A stretch of 64,000 bases of DNA, from NCBI RefSeq assembly GCF_900172215.1, contig NZ_FWFP01000002.1, forward strand, positions 62,001 to 126,000, written 5' to 3'. Position numbers and translations under genes: made by a program. This document shows positions 30,442 to 39,764 of this stretch, piece after piece. The stretch comes from Ruegeria meonggei (GTDB lineage: Bacteria > Pseudomonadota > Alphaproteobacteria > Rhodobacterales > Rhodobacteraceae). The number at the start of each line of letters is the position of its first letter. Position 1 is the first letter of the stretch. The notes beneath the pieces are model-generated. The model ran no database searches. It worked only from the letters and a program-made list of their open reading frames with translations, and was not told the DNA's origin.

Positions 30442-31809
30442 ATGTCGATCACGCGCCGTAGTCTTGCCGGTTTGATAGGGGCCGCAGCCGTACTGCCCGG
30501 CGCGGCATGGGCGCAACAGGACCCCGTACTTGAGGCCGTCAGGTCCACGCTTTACGGCAGCACCTCTGAATTCGAGCAGGGCATGGTCTTTCTGATTCAG
30601 CGCGGCAATCCGGATGTGGTGCCTTCTTTGATCACCGGAATGCGTTATGGTCAGCGACGCCGCGATGAGATCGCGGAGGTGATGCAAACCCTGACCTACG
30701 AAAACCTGGGCACAGACTGGTTCGACTGGATGCTGTGGCAGGAGAAGAACGCGCAATTGGTTCCACACCCTTCCCTGATCCCTTTCAAAAGAGAAGTTTT
30801 GCTTGGAATAGACACGAATTTCGACGACTTCCTGCGCCCTGAATACCTACAGCGTGACAAGATGAAGATCCGTCTGGAAGAGATAAGCTGGGGCGGTGTG
30901 GTCAAGGACGGTATCCCGTCGCTGGACAATCCTAAACTGATCCCAGCCTCGCGTGCGGATTACCTTAAGGACGATGATCTGGTTTTCGGCGTCTCAATCA
31001 ACGGCGATAAGCGCGCTTATCCCCTGCGGATCATGGGCTGGCATGAAATGTTCAACGATGTGATTGGGGGCGTCCCGGTGGCGCTGGCCTATTGCACGCT
31101 GTGCGGGTCGGGCATTCTGTTCGAAACGCAGGTGGCCGGGCGGCGCAAGCCGCTGGTCTTTGGGTCTTCGGGGTTCCTGTACCGGTCGAACAAGTTGATG
31201 TTCGACCGCGACACGCATTCGCTGTGGAACCAGTATACCGGCAAACCGGTTGTCGGGTCGCTGGTCAACAGCGGGATTGAGCTGAAGCAACGCCCGTTGG
31301 TGATCACCACCTGGGCCAGCTGGAAGACTTCGCACACGGACACCCGTGTGCTGTCGCTGAAGACCGGGCATCGGCGGAACTATGGCTCGGGTGTGGTGTA
31401 TCAGGAATATTTCGCCTCGCCCGAACTGATGTTCCCGGTGCTGGTGGATCAGTCCCGACACCAGCAAAAGGATTATGTCTTTGCCGTCCGCCAGTTCGGC
31501 GCTGCCCGTGCGTGGCCGTTGGACGCGTTCAACCAAACCCGCGTGATCAACGATGCAATCGGCAATCGACAACTGGTTCTGATCGGCAACCCAGACAAGC
31601 GCGCCGTGCGTGCCTATGAACGTCAGTCTCATCGGTTCACCGCAGCCGATGGCGGGCTGGTGGACGAAACAGGCCGGAAATGGACCCTGACCGAAGAGGC
31701 TTTGATCGGCCCGGATGGCACCCGTTTGCCGCGGGTGGCAGGACATATCTCTTACTGGTTTGCCTGGGATAACTACCTTGGCGACGCGGCGAGTGTGTAT
31801 CGCGGCTAG
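30442..31809 (+). CDS. DUF3179 domain protein, Tat-exported
   Basis: 455 residues from ATG 30442, which follows GGAGGA at proper spacing. The N-terminus SITRRSLAGLIGAAAVLPGA with AWAQQ is a twin-arginine signal with a signal-peptidase I site. The body holds the DUF3179 features GDKRAYPLRIMGWHEMFND, PVALAYCTLCGSGILFE (CxxC), GSSGFLYRSNKLMFDR, SLWNQYTGKPVVG and LVGNP-like loops, ending in HISYWFAWDNYL. The Cys pair and His residues suggest metal or redox binding in the periplasm, but no activity is established. The gene ends inside the stop codon of the convergent chloride transporter. Confidence 0.85.
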   Translation: MSITRRSLAGLIGAAAVLPGAAWAQQDPVLEAVRSTLYGSTSEFEQGMVFLIQRGNPDVVPSLITGMRYGQRRRDEIAEVMQTLTYENLGTDWFDWMLWQEKNAQLVPHPSLIPFKREVLLGIDTNFDDFLRPEYLQRDKMKIRLEEISWGGVVKDGIPSLDNPKLIPASRADYLKDDDLVFGVSINGDKRAYPLRIMGWHEMFNDVIGGVPVALAYCTLCGSGILFETQVAGRRKPLVFGSSGFLYRSNKLMFDRDTHSLWNQYTGKPVVGSLVNSGIELKQRPLVITTWASWKTSHTDTRVLSLKTGHRRNYGSGVVYQEYFASPELMFPVLVDQSRHQQKDYVFAVRQFGAARAWPLDAFNQTRVINDAIGNRQLVLIGNPDKRAVRAYERQSHRFTAADGGLVDETGRKWTLTEEALIGPDGTRLPRVAGHISYWFAWDNYLGDAASVYRG

Positions 31810-33491
31810 GAATGCTCCTCGGCCGCTGTGGCCGCCAATGCGCGGTTATAAGCCTTGAGCGCGTCGATGTGATACAACGCGCCGACCGGATTTTCGCACC
31901 CGTCCTCATCGACCACCACAACCGGAATACAAGGGATGTCATCGCGATCAAAATAGGGCATCGCGGCCTCAAGCGTAGCGCTAGCCTGCACGCACAGCCC
32001 TTGTTCTATCAGTTTCTGCGCCTCATCCGACGTAATTGAACGGGCATCACCGAGGGGCCGCATCACTGCGCCTGCCCGCAGCATCGCCAGCAGATACGCC
32101 TGCGGTCCGGCCGCCAGATGCACATTGCGGCGTTCCAACTGGGTCAGAAAGAACGACCGATCTACAAGACGCGAGGCCAACGCAGTCGACATCGAGACCG
32201 ATACCATAACCGCCAGACCGATTTGCCAATCTCCGGTCAGCTCAAACACGATCATCGTGGTCGAAATCGGCGCCCCCAGCACAGCCGCAGCTACCGCGCC
32301 CATACCCGCAAAGGCATAAAGCGTGTGCGTTCCTGAAACATCCGGCAGTAATCCGGTCGCAATCAATCCAAAGGCCAACCCGGTCAGCGCACCAATCATT
32401 AACGAGGGCGAGAACACCCCCCCACCCATGCGGCCGCCCATCGTGATGGCAACAGCAACGGTTTTGACAACTGCAAACAGGATCGCCGAGGTCAGCACCA
32501 GATCCCCGGTCAGAGCGCGGATCGTGGTCTCGTACCCGACACCGATGATATGCGGAAACCAGATGGCGATCAGACCCAGCATCGCCCCCGAAACCGCAGG
32601 GCGCAGCCATCCCGGCAGGGACAGGCGGCTTTGAATATGGCTGCCGATATCCTCGGCAAAAAAGATTGAGCGCATCAGCAACAACGCCACAAAGCCACAG
32701 ATCAACCCCAGGATCAGGAATGCGGGCAGCTCGACGTAGAATTGCAGCGAGCCGGGCGTGTCCAGCGTGAACTCGGTCACGTCGCCATATTCCAGCCGGT
32801 TGATCACCGTCCCTGCGACCGAGGCGATAACAATGGGGGCAAAGGCGTGAACTGCAAAGTGGCGCAACACCACCTCAAGTGCGAACAAAGCCCCTGCGAT
32901 GGGTGAATTGAAGCTGGCCGAGACCGCAGCCGCCACGGCGCAGCCCAGCAGGTCGCGCCCGGTGATGCCATCCGCATGAATGCGGTTGCTGACCCAGGTT
33001 GAGATGACACCGGCCATATGCACCACGGGACCTTCGCGCCCTGTGGATCCTCCGGTGCTGAGCGTCACCAGCGAGGCACAGAATGAAGCTATGCCTGCCT
33101 TGCCCTCAACCCGGCCATCGGTCACCGCCGCCCCTTCGATCACGTCAGCGACCGATCGCACCCGGCCATCATCGGTGAATTTGTGCAGGATAATCCCGAC
33201 AATCAGGCCACCGAAGATGGGGATAATCAGGATCATGAACCACGGCAGCATCTCGACATGGCTGTGCAGCAGCAGAATATCTTCGGTGTCATAGACATAA
33301 GCCTGCAAGGCGCGGATTGCCTTGCGGAACCCCAGTGCCATGAACCCTGCAGCAATTCCGATGGCCAGCGCGATGAACCAGAACTGGATCTGGCTGGGAC
33401 CACGCCGTCGCATCACCCGCCACGCGTCCTTCATCGCGGCCAGAGCCTGATTGAACTGGTTGCGCAGAACGGTGCGGGTCGATTGGGTCAT
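31806..33491 (-). CDS. ClC-family chloride transporter with C-terminal CBS region
   Basis: 561 residues. The transmembrane ClC core shows the three selectivity motifs: GGSTGREGPVVHMAG (the Glu in REGP is the external gate typical of Cl-/H+ exchangers), GGRMGGGVFSPSLMIGA, and a GSIP-like segment replaced here by the less exact GAAVTDG region. The last ~110 residues (MRPLGDARSITSDEAQKLIE ... IPCIPVVVVDEDG) look like a CBS-type regulatory module. ATG 33491 has GAGGG upstream and is preferred to TTG 33512. Likely roles are acid or osmotic balance. The stop codon shares CTAG with the convergent DUF3179 gene. Confidence 0.88.
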   Translation of the reverse strand: MTQSTRTVLRNQFNQALAAMKDAWRVMRRRGPSQIQFWFIALAIGIAAGFMALGFRKAIRALQAYVYDTEDILLLHSHVEMLPWFMILIIPIFGGLIVGIILHKFTDDGRVRSVADVIEGAAVTDGRVEGKAGIASFCASLVTLSTGGSTGREGPVVHMAGVISTWVSNRIHADGITGRDLLGCAVAAAVSASFNSPIAGALFALEVVLRHFAVHAFAPIVIASVAGTVINRLEYGDVTEFTLDTPGSLQFYVELPAFLILGLICGFVALLLMRSIFFAEDIGSHIQSRLSLPGWLRPAVSGAMLGLIAIWFPHIIGVGYETTIRALTGDLVLTSAILFAVVKTVAVAITMGGRMGGGVFSPSLMIGALTGLAFGLIATGLLPDVSGTHTLYAFAGMGAVAAAVLGAPISTTMIVFELTGDWQIGLAVMVSVSMSTALASRLVDRSFFLTQLERRNVHLAAGPQAYLLAMLRAGAVMRPLGDARSITSDEAQKLIEQGLCVQASATLEAAMPYFDRDDIPCIPVVVVDEDGCENPVGALYHIDALKAYNRALAATAAEEHS

Positions 33492-33591
33492 TGGCCCTCG
33501 GGGATGATGCAATAACCCTTAGTAAGCCACGGGGCGCTCATATAAAAGTGGGTTAGCGACGGATTGGCACCCGGATTGCGTCAGATCGGTC

Positions 33592-35241
33592 TCAGGCATC
33601 GAGCAAGGCACGTGCTGCGGCGCGGGCCTCGTCAGTGATGGTGTCTCCGGCGACCATGCGGGCAATCTCGTCCACGCGGTCAGGATCGGCCAGCGGAATC
33701 ACGGTGGACAGGGTCTGCCCACCGGTCACATGTTTCTGAACCCGCCAGTGATGCGCCGCACGGGCTGCGACCTGTGGTGAATGCGTCACGACCAACACTT
33801 GGCCGCCCTGTGCAAGCGAAGCCAGACGGCGCCCCACCGCATCAGCAGTCGCGCCGCCGACGCCGCGGTCAATCTCGTCAAAGATCATGGTGCGGGCGCT
33901 GTCTTCGCCGGTCAGACAGACCTTGAGCGCCAGCAAAAAGCGGCTGAGTTCCCCGCCCGAGGCGATCTTGTTCAACGGCCCGGACGGCGCGCCCGGGTTC
34001 GTTGCCACCGTAAAGGCAACCGCATCACCCCCCTCGGGGCCGGGATCAGCCGGGGTGATTTCGGTTTGAAACACCGCGCGCTCCATTTTCAGCGGCGCAA
34101 GCTCTGCCATCACGGCTACATCCAAACGTCCGGCGGCCTTTTGGCGCGCGGAGCTGAGCGCAGCCGCGGCCGTGTCATACAACACCTGTGCCTCGGCAAC
34201 TGCGGCGCGCTGATCGGCCAGATCAGCATCTCCGGCCTCAAGCCTGTTCAGACGGTCTCGCAGCGTTTCGGCAAAAGTACCCAGATCGTCCGGAGCCACG
34301 TCATGCTTGCGGGCCAGTGCGCGGATGGCGAACAGCCGCTCTTCGGCGTCTTCCAGTTCCGCCGGGTTGAAATCCAGCACCTGAAGGCAGGCGTTGACGC
34401 CATCTTGCGCCTCGCCCAGCTCGACCAGAGCACGCGCCAGTGCGGCGATGGGGTCCTCTAACTGACCGCCAGCCGTATCAGACACACCTTCCAGCCAACG
34501 CATGGCATCCACCATTTTACCCTCGGCCCCGTCCCCGCTAAGCAAATCAAAGGCGCGGGCGACATCATCCCGGATACGCTCGGCCCCTTGCATCATTCGG
34601 CGGCGGGCATCCAGATCAGCGTCCTCGCCCGGTTGCGGGTCCAACTTGTCCAGCTCAGCAACTGAATGACGCAGGAATTCCTCTTCCGCGCGCATCGCGG
34701 CCAGGGCAGATTCGGTCTGCGCCAGAGCTTTGCGCGCGCGGGACATCCCAGACCAGGCCAGGCGCACATCTGATATGTAAGGCCCTGCCCCAGTATAAGC
34801 ATCCAACATCGCGCGATGGCCGCGAGGGTTCAGCAGGCCCCGGTCATCATGCTGCCCGTGTAGTTCGATCAGGGTCTCGGACAAAGCCCGCAGCACCTCG
34901 CCGGAACAGCGCCGGTCATTGATCCAGGCGGTCTTGCGCCCCTCAGCGGTGTTGATTCGGCGTAGGATCAGCTCTTGGCCGCCGGGCAAGCCTGCTTCCT
35001 CCAGAATCGCATGAGCCGGGTGGCCTTCGGGCAGTTCAAACTCGGCCACAACTTCGCCCTGTGCGGCCCCCTGACGAACCAGTTCCGCCCGGCCCCGCCA
35101 GCCCAGAACGAACCCTAACGAATCCAACAGGATCGATTTTCCTGCGCCGGTTTCGCCGGTCAATGCGTTCAGGCCCGGCTGGAATGTCAGTTCCAACCGG
35201 TCGATGATCAGCATGTCGCGGATATCAAGGGCGCGCAGCAT
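33592..35241 (-). CDS. recN: DNA repair protein RecN
   Basis: The 549-residue SMC-like ATPase acts in double-strand break repair. The N-terminus MLRALDIRDMLIIDRLELTF runs into Walker A (NALTGETGAGKSILLDSLGF). A long helical or coiled-coil middle (about residues 150-360) follows, then the C-terminal ABC half: SGGELSRFLLALK signature, TMIFDEIDRGVGG Walker B and VLVVTHSPQVAA. Length is normal (about 550). It is 35 bp after bamD and probably the last gene of the lpxC-bamD-recN stretch. Confidence 0.96.
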   Translation of the reverse strand: MLRALDIRDMLIIDRLELTFQPGLNALTGETGAGKSILLDSLGFVLGWRGRAELVRQGAAQGEVVAEFELPEGHPAHAILEEAGLPGGQELILRRINTAEGRKTAWINDRRCSGEVLRALSETLIELHGQHDDRGLLNPRGHRAMLDAYTGAGPYISDVRLAWSGMSRARKALAQTESALAAMRAEEEFLRHSVAELDKLDPQPGEDADLDARRRMMQGAERIRDDVARAFDLLSGDGAEGKMVDAMRWLEGVSDTAGGQLEDPIAALARALVELGEAQDGVNACLQVLDFNPAELEDAEERLFAIRALARKHDVAPDDLGTFAETLRDRLNRLEAGDADLADQRAAVAEAQVLYDTAAAALSSARQKAAGRLDVAVMAELAPLKMERAVFQTEITPADPGPEGGDAVAFTVATNPGAPSGPLNKIASGGELSRFLLALKVCLTGEDSARTMIFDEIDRGVGGATADAVGRRLASLAQGGQVLVVTHSPQVAARAAHHWRVQKHVTGGQTLSTVIPLADPDRVDEIARMVAGDTITDEARAAARALLDA

Positions 35242-35276
35242 CGGGTCTTAGCGTCCCACGCCTTTAGCCATGGCGA

Positions 35277-36119
35277 TTACAACCACTCACCTTTTACCGT
35301 CTGGCGGTAAATCTGGCTGAGCCAGTTGTTGCCGCGGCTCTTAAGGTCCAGCCCACGTGAGGTCAGCAGCTTGTAGCCCGCATCGTACCATTCGGAGGAT
35401 TGATAGTTATAGCCCAGAATCGCGCCGGCTGACTGGGCCTCATCCACCAGACCCAGCGACAGATACGCTTCGATCAGACGATAAAGCGCTTCGGCTGTGT
35501 GAGAGGTGGTCTGGAAATCCTCAACCACCACGCGGAATCTGTTGATCGCCGCAGTATAATGGTCCTGACGCAGGTAATAGCGCCCAATCTCCATCTCTTT
35601 TCCAGCAAGATGATCAAAGGCCAGGTCAAACTTCAGCACAGACGACGTGGCGTATTCGCTGTCAGGATAAACCTCGATCACAGTGCGCAGAGATTGTAGC
35701 GCCTGGAAGGTCAGGCCCTGATCGCGACCGACCTCATCAATCTGGTCATAATAGCTGAGTGCCAGGAGATACTGGGCATATGCCGCATCTTCGTCTGCTG
35801 GGTAGAAGTCGATATAGCGCTGTGCCGAGGCCCGGCTTTCTTCGTAATTCTCATCTGCATGATAAGAAAACGCCTGCATGATCAGCGCGCGCTTTGCCCA
35901 GTCAGAATACGGGTACAGGCGTTCAACTTCGCCAAAGTACCACGCGGCATCTTCCGAGCGATTCTGCGACAGCTCGTATTCACCGCGCGTGAAAATCTGT
36001 TCTGGAGTGAACCCTTCCAGGTTCTGATTGCGGTCTGCGCCTTTATTGCCGCATGCCGTCAAAACTGCTGCCAGAAGAATCGCGCCTGCGAACCTGACTG
36101 CCGCTTTGCTGCCAACCAT
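35277..36119 (-). CDS. bamD: Outer membrane assembly lipoprotein BamD (ComL)
   Basis: 280 residues. The signal peptide ends in the lipobox LTAC, followed by GNKGADRNQ, so Cys is lipidated and the protein is anchored to the outer membrane. TPR-like helical pairs follow (LYPYSDWAKRALIMQAFSYH, YAQYLLALSYYDQIDEVGRD, LQSLRTVIEVYPDSEYATSS, YLRQDHYTAAINRFRVVVED), the BamD hallmark. It is part of the BAM complex that inserts beta-barrel proteins. ATG 36119 has AAGG at about 9 nt; ATG 36128 has it too close. Neighbours are lpxC (127 bp upstream) and recN, a common order in alphaproteobacteria. Confidence 0.94.
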   Translation of the reverse strand: MVGSKAAVRFAGAILLAAVLTACGNKGADRNQNLEGFTPEQIFTRGEYELSQNRSEDAAWYFGEVERLYPYSDWAKRALIMQAFSYHADENYEESRASAQRYIDFYPADEDAAYAQYLLALSYYDQIDEVGRDQGLTFQALQSLRTVIEVYPDSEYATSSVLKFDLAFDHLAGKEMEIGRYYLRQDHYTAAINRFRVVVEDFQTTSHTAEALYRLIEAYLSLGLVDEAQSAGAILGYNYQSSEWYDAGYKLLTSRGLDLKSRGNNWLSQIYRQTVKGEWL

Positions 36120-36246
36120 TCCGCCCATCCTTGTCGTATTGCTTGTCGGGGTAAGCCCCGGTTTGGGCTTTGGTTTAGCACATATAATTCCGGGGCAAAA
36201 CGCCTTAGTACGCCAGTTGTCGGAATTGTCTGCAGAGTTGATCTAA

Positions 36247-37167
36247 TCAGGCAACTTCGGGGATTTCGTTCCAGATCAGCCCCTGTCCGGGCAGGCGCGC
36301 AGCCTGTTCGGGCGTGCACAGGATCGGACGTACCGCGCCGGGTGTCTCAAAAAGTTTACGCAGCAGCGTGTTGGTCATGGCATGGCCAGACTTGTCGCCG
36401 GTAAAGCGACCCAGAATCGGTCCACCTGCCAGATAAAGGTCTCCCAGCGCGTCCAGCATTTTGTGACGCACAGCCTCATCCGCGTGGCGAAAACCACCAG
36501 GGGTCAGAACGTCGTCACCCTGAACGACAACGGCGTTGTCCAGTGTTCCGCCCAAAGCCAGACCGTTTTCGCGCATCGCTTCGACGTCGGTGCGGCGGCA
36601 GAAAGTGCGGCAATCGCTGAGCTCACGCGCGAACGAACCATTGCGCATGTCCAGCGTCTTGGCCTGGCTGCCGATTGCGTTGTCTTCGAAATCGATGTGG
36701 AAATCGATAATCAGCCCATTCGCGGGCGCAATCGACGCGCTGGCACCCTCGCGAGTTGCGGTGACGGCTTTGAGAACCTCAAAAGCCAGAACCGGGCTGG
36801 CCTGGCGGCGTACACCCTTGGCCATGATGCCCCGAACGAATTCGATCGAGGATCCGTCCATGATCGGAACTTCGGGACCATCAATGTCGATCAGAGCGTT
36901 ATGGACGCCGCAACCGGCAAGGGCTGCCATGATGTGCTCGACAGTGGAAACCGACACACCTGCGTCATTTATCAGACGGGTGCACAGCGGGGTCCGCTCG
37001 ACAACGTCGTAGATTGCAGGGATGAGGGCATTGCCCAACTCAATATCCGTCCGCTTGAACCAGATGCCGTGACCGGCGGCTGCCGGTTTCAGGACCATCG
37101 TCGCAGGCTTGCCGCTGTGCAGCCCGATGCCTGTAAACGTGATCGAAGATTTGAGCGTGTGTTGCAA
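36247..37167 (-). CDS. lpxC: UDP-3-O-acyl-N-acetylglucosamine deacetylase LpxC
   Basis: The 306-residue zinc enzyme performs the first committed step of lipid A synthesis. Zinc ligands are in STVEHIMAALAG (His) and HKMLDALGDLYL (His and Asp); GHAMTNTLLRKL holds the catalytic His. The frame is open to GTG 37215, but that start lacks a ribosome site. TTG 37167 has GAGG 6 nt upstream and gives the family N-terminus MQHTLKSSITFTGIGLHSG, so I use it. The gene is separated from ftsZ by a terminator and must have its own promoter in 37168-37333. Confidence 0.93.
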   Translation of the reverse strand: MQHTLKSSITFTGIGLHSGKPATMVLKPAAAGHGIWFKRTDIELGNALIPAIYDVVERTPLCTRLINDAGVSVSTVEHIMAALAGCGVHNALIDIDGPEVPIMDGSSIEFVRGIMAKGVRRQASPVLAFEVLKAVTATREGASASIAPANGLIIDFHIDFEDNAIGSQAKTLDMRNGSFARELSDCRTFCRRTDVEAMRENGLALGGTLDNAVVVQGDDVLTPGGFRHADEAVRHKMLDALGDLYLAGGPILGRFTGDKSGHAMTNTLLRKLFETPGAVRPILCTPEQAARLPGQGLIWNEIPEVA

Positions 37168-37333
37168 GGTGAACCTCGGTGAGTGGTGACGGACCTTTAC
37201 GGGCCGTGTTGGCACTCAGTTAAGGAAGCAGGCTTCTAGGCTCAACTCACTCTTTGCAACTGAATGAAACATCTGCGTGACAGATCGGCAAAAGCCTGCT
37301 CACACCCACTTAGATTCTTGTTTTTAAATAGAA

Positions 37334-37357
37334 ATGGGCCGCCAAAGGGCGGCCCAT
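37334..37357 (-). terminator. Rho-independent terminator after ftsZ
   Basis: On the minus strand ATGGGCCGCC-CTTT-GGCGGCCCAT gives a 10-bp perfect stem, followed by TTCTATTTAAA. It lies 22 bp after the ftsZ stop and ends the dcw transcript before lpxC. Confidence 0.8.
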
Positions 37358-37379
37358 TCAAACTAATTTGTTACCGCGA

Positions 37380-38999
37380 TCAGTTGGCTTGACGGCGCAG
37401 AAAGGCGGGAATTTCGATCCGATCCTGTTCGGGATCAGCCTCATCATGCGCCGGTGCCGTGGCGTCACCCTGGCGTACCGCAGGCTGCTGACGCACCGGC
37501 TGAGCTGGCGTATCGGGCGCATGACCGGTCATCCGATCGATCAGCCTGTTAAAGCCAAACCGGGGCCGATCCTGAGCATCGTCATGCGTCTCATGGGCTG
37601 CCTGAGGTGCCGGAGGCCGGGTCGCAGACAGACGCTGCTGGGCAGACGGAACGTTCTGAACCGCGGCCTGCAGACGCTGCATTGCTTCGGGCGACGGCGT
37701 GCCCGCACCGGCATGCGGCTGAGGTGCAACATAGCTTTCCGGGGCGGGTTCAACCGGTTCGGGGGTCGGTTCAAACTCGGCCACCCGCGGCTGATAGGCC
37801 GGCATTGGCAGACCATCGTCTGGCTCCGCATGCCGCTGGAACTGCGGCTGTGCCTGCTCTTCAGGTGCTTCGAACAAAGACGGCTCGCGGTTCACTTCGG
37901 TCTGAGGGGTCGGATCGATGGGCTCAGCTGCTACAGAGGGGGTCTCATCCTGTAGCGTTTCCTCGGCCGTAACCGTGCGGGTCAGAGGTGCTGACATTGA
38001 GCGGCGCGCAACTGGCACTTCCTCGGTCTTTTCGGTGGCGTCGATTCCGGTTGCTACGACCGAAACGCGCATGCCGCCTTCCATCACAGTATCCAGGGTC
38101 GAACCAACGATGATGTTCGCCTCGGGATCCACTTCTTCGCGGATACGGTTGGCGGCTTCGTCCAGTTCGAACAGGGTCAGATCGTGCGAGCCGGTAATGT
38201 TGATCAACACACCCTTGGCGCCTTTGAGGCTGATTTCGTCCAACAGAGGGTTGGCGATCGCCTTTTCGGCGGCCTGAACCGCGCGGTCTTCGCCTGTGGC
38301 CTCACCGGTGCCCATCATCGCCTTGCCCATCTCGTCCATAACGGCGCGCACGTCGGCAAAGTCGAGGTTGATCAGGCCGGGGCGCACCATCAGATCGGTC
38401 ACGCCTTTGACGCCTTGATAAAGAACATCATCGGCCATCGAGAACGCTTCGGTAAACGTGGTCTTTTCATTGGCCAGACGGAACAGGTTCTGGTTCGGAA
38501 TAATGATCAGCGTATCGACGACACGCTGCAGCGATTCAACACCGTCTTCCGCCTGACGCATCCGCTTGGCGCCTTCGAACTGGAAAGGTTTGGTGACGAC
38601 TCCAACGGTTAGCACGCCCAGTTCACGCGCGGCTTGCGCGATGATTGGTGCCGCGCCTGTACCGGTGCCACCGCCCATGCCAGCGGTGATAAAGCACATA
38701 TGTGCACCCGCCAGGTGGTCGACAATCTGTTCAATGCTTTCTTCGGCAGCTGCAGCACCGACCGTCGGGCGCGCGCCTGCGCCCAGTCCCTCGGTGACCT
38801 TTACGCCCAGTTGCACCCGTGACGAGGACTGGCTTTGTTGCAGCGCCTGCGCGTCGGTGTTGGCGACAACAAAATCAACACCGTCCAACTGTTTTTCAAT
38901 CATGTTGTTGACAGCGTTACCGCCTGCGCCCCCAACGCCAAATACCGTAATCCGAGGCTTCAGTTCGTCGTGCCCGGGCATCGAAAGATTTAATGTCAT
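37380..38999 (-). CDS. ftsZ: Cell division protein FtsZ
   Basis: 539 residues, tubulin-like GTPase that forms the Z-ring. The GTPase core (about residues 12-320) shows [17 protein letters not shown], the G-box [12 protein letters not shown] and the synergy loop [11 protein letters not shown]. It is followed by a long Pro/Gln/Glu-rich linker of nearly 200 residues, usual in alphaproteobacteria. The extreme C-terminus [14 protein letters not shown] is the conserved peptide that binds FtsA and other tethers. A GCGGACAGAG leader precedes ATG 38999. Between ftsA and ftsZ lie a small secreted-protein gene and a 348-bp spacer, so ftsZ very likely has its own promoter. Confidence 0.98.
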   Translation of the reverse strand: MTLNLSMPGHDELKPRITVFGVGGAGGNAVNNMIEKQLDGVDFVVANTDAQALQQSQSSSRVQLGVKVTEGLGAGARPTVGAAAAEESIEQIVDHLAGAHMCFITAGMGGGTGTGAAPIIAQAARELGVLTVGVVTKPFQFEGAKRMRQAEDGVESLQRVVDTLIIIPNQNLFRLANEKTTFTEAFSMADDVLYQGVKGVTDLMVRPGLINLDFADVRAVMDEMGKAMMGTGEATGEDRAVQAAEKAIANPLLDEISLKGAKGVLINITGSHDLTLFELDEAANRIREEVDPEANIIVGSTLDTVMEGGMRVSVVATGIDATEKTEEVPVARRSMSAPLTRTVTAEETLQDETPSVAAEPIDPTPQTEVNREPSLFEAPEEQAQPQFQRHAEPDDGLPMPAYQPRVAEFEPTPEPVEPAPESYVAPQPHAGAGTPSPEAMQRLQAAVQNVPSAQQRLSATRPPAPQAAHETHDDAQDRPRFGFNRLIDRMTGHAPDTPAQPVRQQPAVRQGDATAPAHDEADPEQDRIEIPAFLRRQAN

Positions 39000-39347
39000 G
39001 CTCTGTCCGCCTGTTTATATATCCCGCCAAAGCGGTGTTTTTCTTACCTATCCGCTTACAATCCTACCGGTCGAAAGCGCAAACGTCACGCCAAAAATCG
39101 CGTGAATCCACAAAATATGGAGGAAATAAGGCAAGTATCAGCGGTATTTCGCATTGATTGCCAGATGTTGCGGAAGGAACTCAAAGCACCACAAAACAGG
39201 CGATTGCCGCGCCGCAGCGTAAATGCGCACCACCCTAGGGGATTATCAATTTTAAAGATGCGGAAAACTGCTCGGGTCTGCCGCCGGGCCTCTGACGGGC
39301 CTTGTGGATATCTTGGGGGATAACGACCTCGGCTGCAACCCGTTTCT
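39000..39347 (-). other. Spacer upstream of ftsZ, probable promoter region
   Basis: This 348-bp gap holds no convincing ORF; short frames at 39102-39323 have no ribosome site. A TATATAAA stretch at 39013-39023 (read leftward) is a candidate -10 element close to ftsZ. I see no paired TTAA half sites of the CtrA type with the required 7-bp spacing. A GGCC-repeat area near 39286-39302 may form weak structure. Confidence 0.45.
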
Positions 39348-39764
39348 TTAGCTAATTGGGGTACTTGGGCAATTCAATCCCTCTTCGGTGATGCTGAGCA
39401 CCTCTTGGATTTCGCTGCGGGAAAAACTGGCCAACCGCACCATCAGGCGATCCTCGTGCAGGAACGGCCACCAGCACGTCGGCAGGCCGTCTTGATCATC
39501 ATCATAGAGAAAGCAAATCTGACCATTCGGCGTCGTGATCTGACCATAGACACAGCCACGCCCCTGCATCCGCCAAACAGACAGCGTAGGACTTAGAAAT
39601 TCTTCAGTCCCGACAAGTTGTCCACTGGGATAGTCGTGGAACATCACCGTTTTGCCTTGAACGGCGTCCAGAAACGCCTCAGGCGTGATACGGGTCTGAG
39701 ACAGAGCAGCCAGCGGGGTTAGGGCGACCAGCGCCACGACCCCTGCCGTTTTACCAATTGTCAC
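39348..39764 (-). CDS. Small secreted protein of unknown function between ftsA and ftsZ
   Basis: 138 residues from GTG 39764, which lies inside the last codons of ftsA in another frame (14-bp overlap); a long frame back to 40004 is only ftsA shadow. The N-terminus TIGKTAGVVALVALTPLAAL with SQ is a signal peptide. The mature part has four Cys residues (GRGCVYGQ, GQICFLYDDDQDG, PTCWWPF, GLNCPS) and a rare DDDQD run. It is secreted to the periplasm, where it could act with the divisome, but no family is recognised. Overlap with ftsA implies translational coupling. Confidence 0.7.
   Translation of the reverse strand: MTIGKTAGVVALVALTPLAALSQTRITPEAFLDAVQGKTVMFHDYPSGQLVGTEEFLSPTLSVWRMQGRGCVYGQITTPNGQICFLYDDDQDGLPTCWWPFLHEDRLMVRLASFSRSEIQEVLSITEEGLNCPSTPIS

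Noticed and set aside
39102..39323. 73-residue plus-strand ORF in the ftsZ upstream region
   Set aside because: No good ribosome site, basic low-complexity composition and location in a promoter region.
39000..39347. CtrA-type box (TTAA-N7-TTAA) upstream of ftsZ
   Set aside because: Single TTAA-like words occur, but no pair with the required spacing was found.
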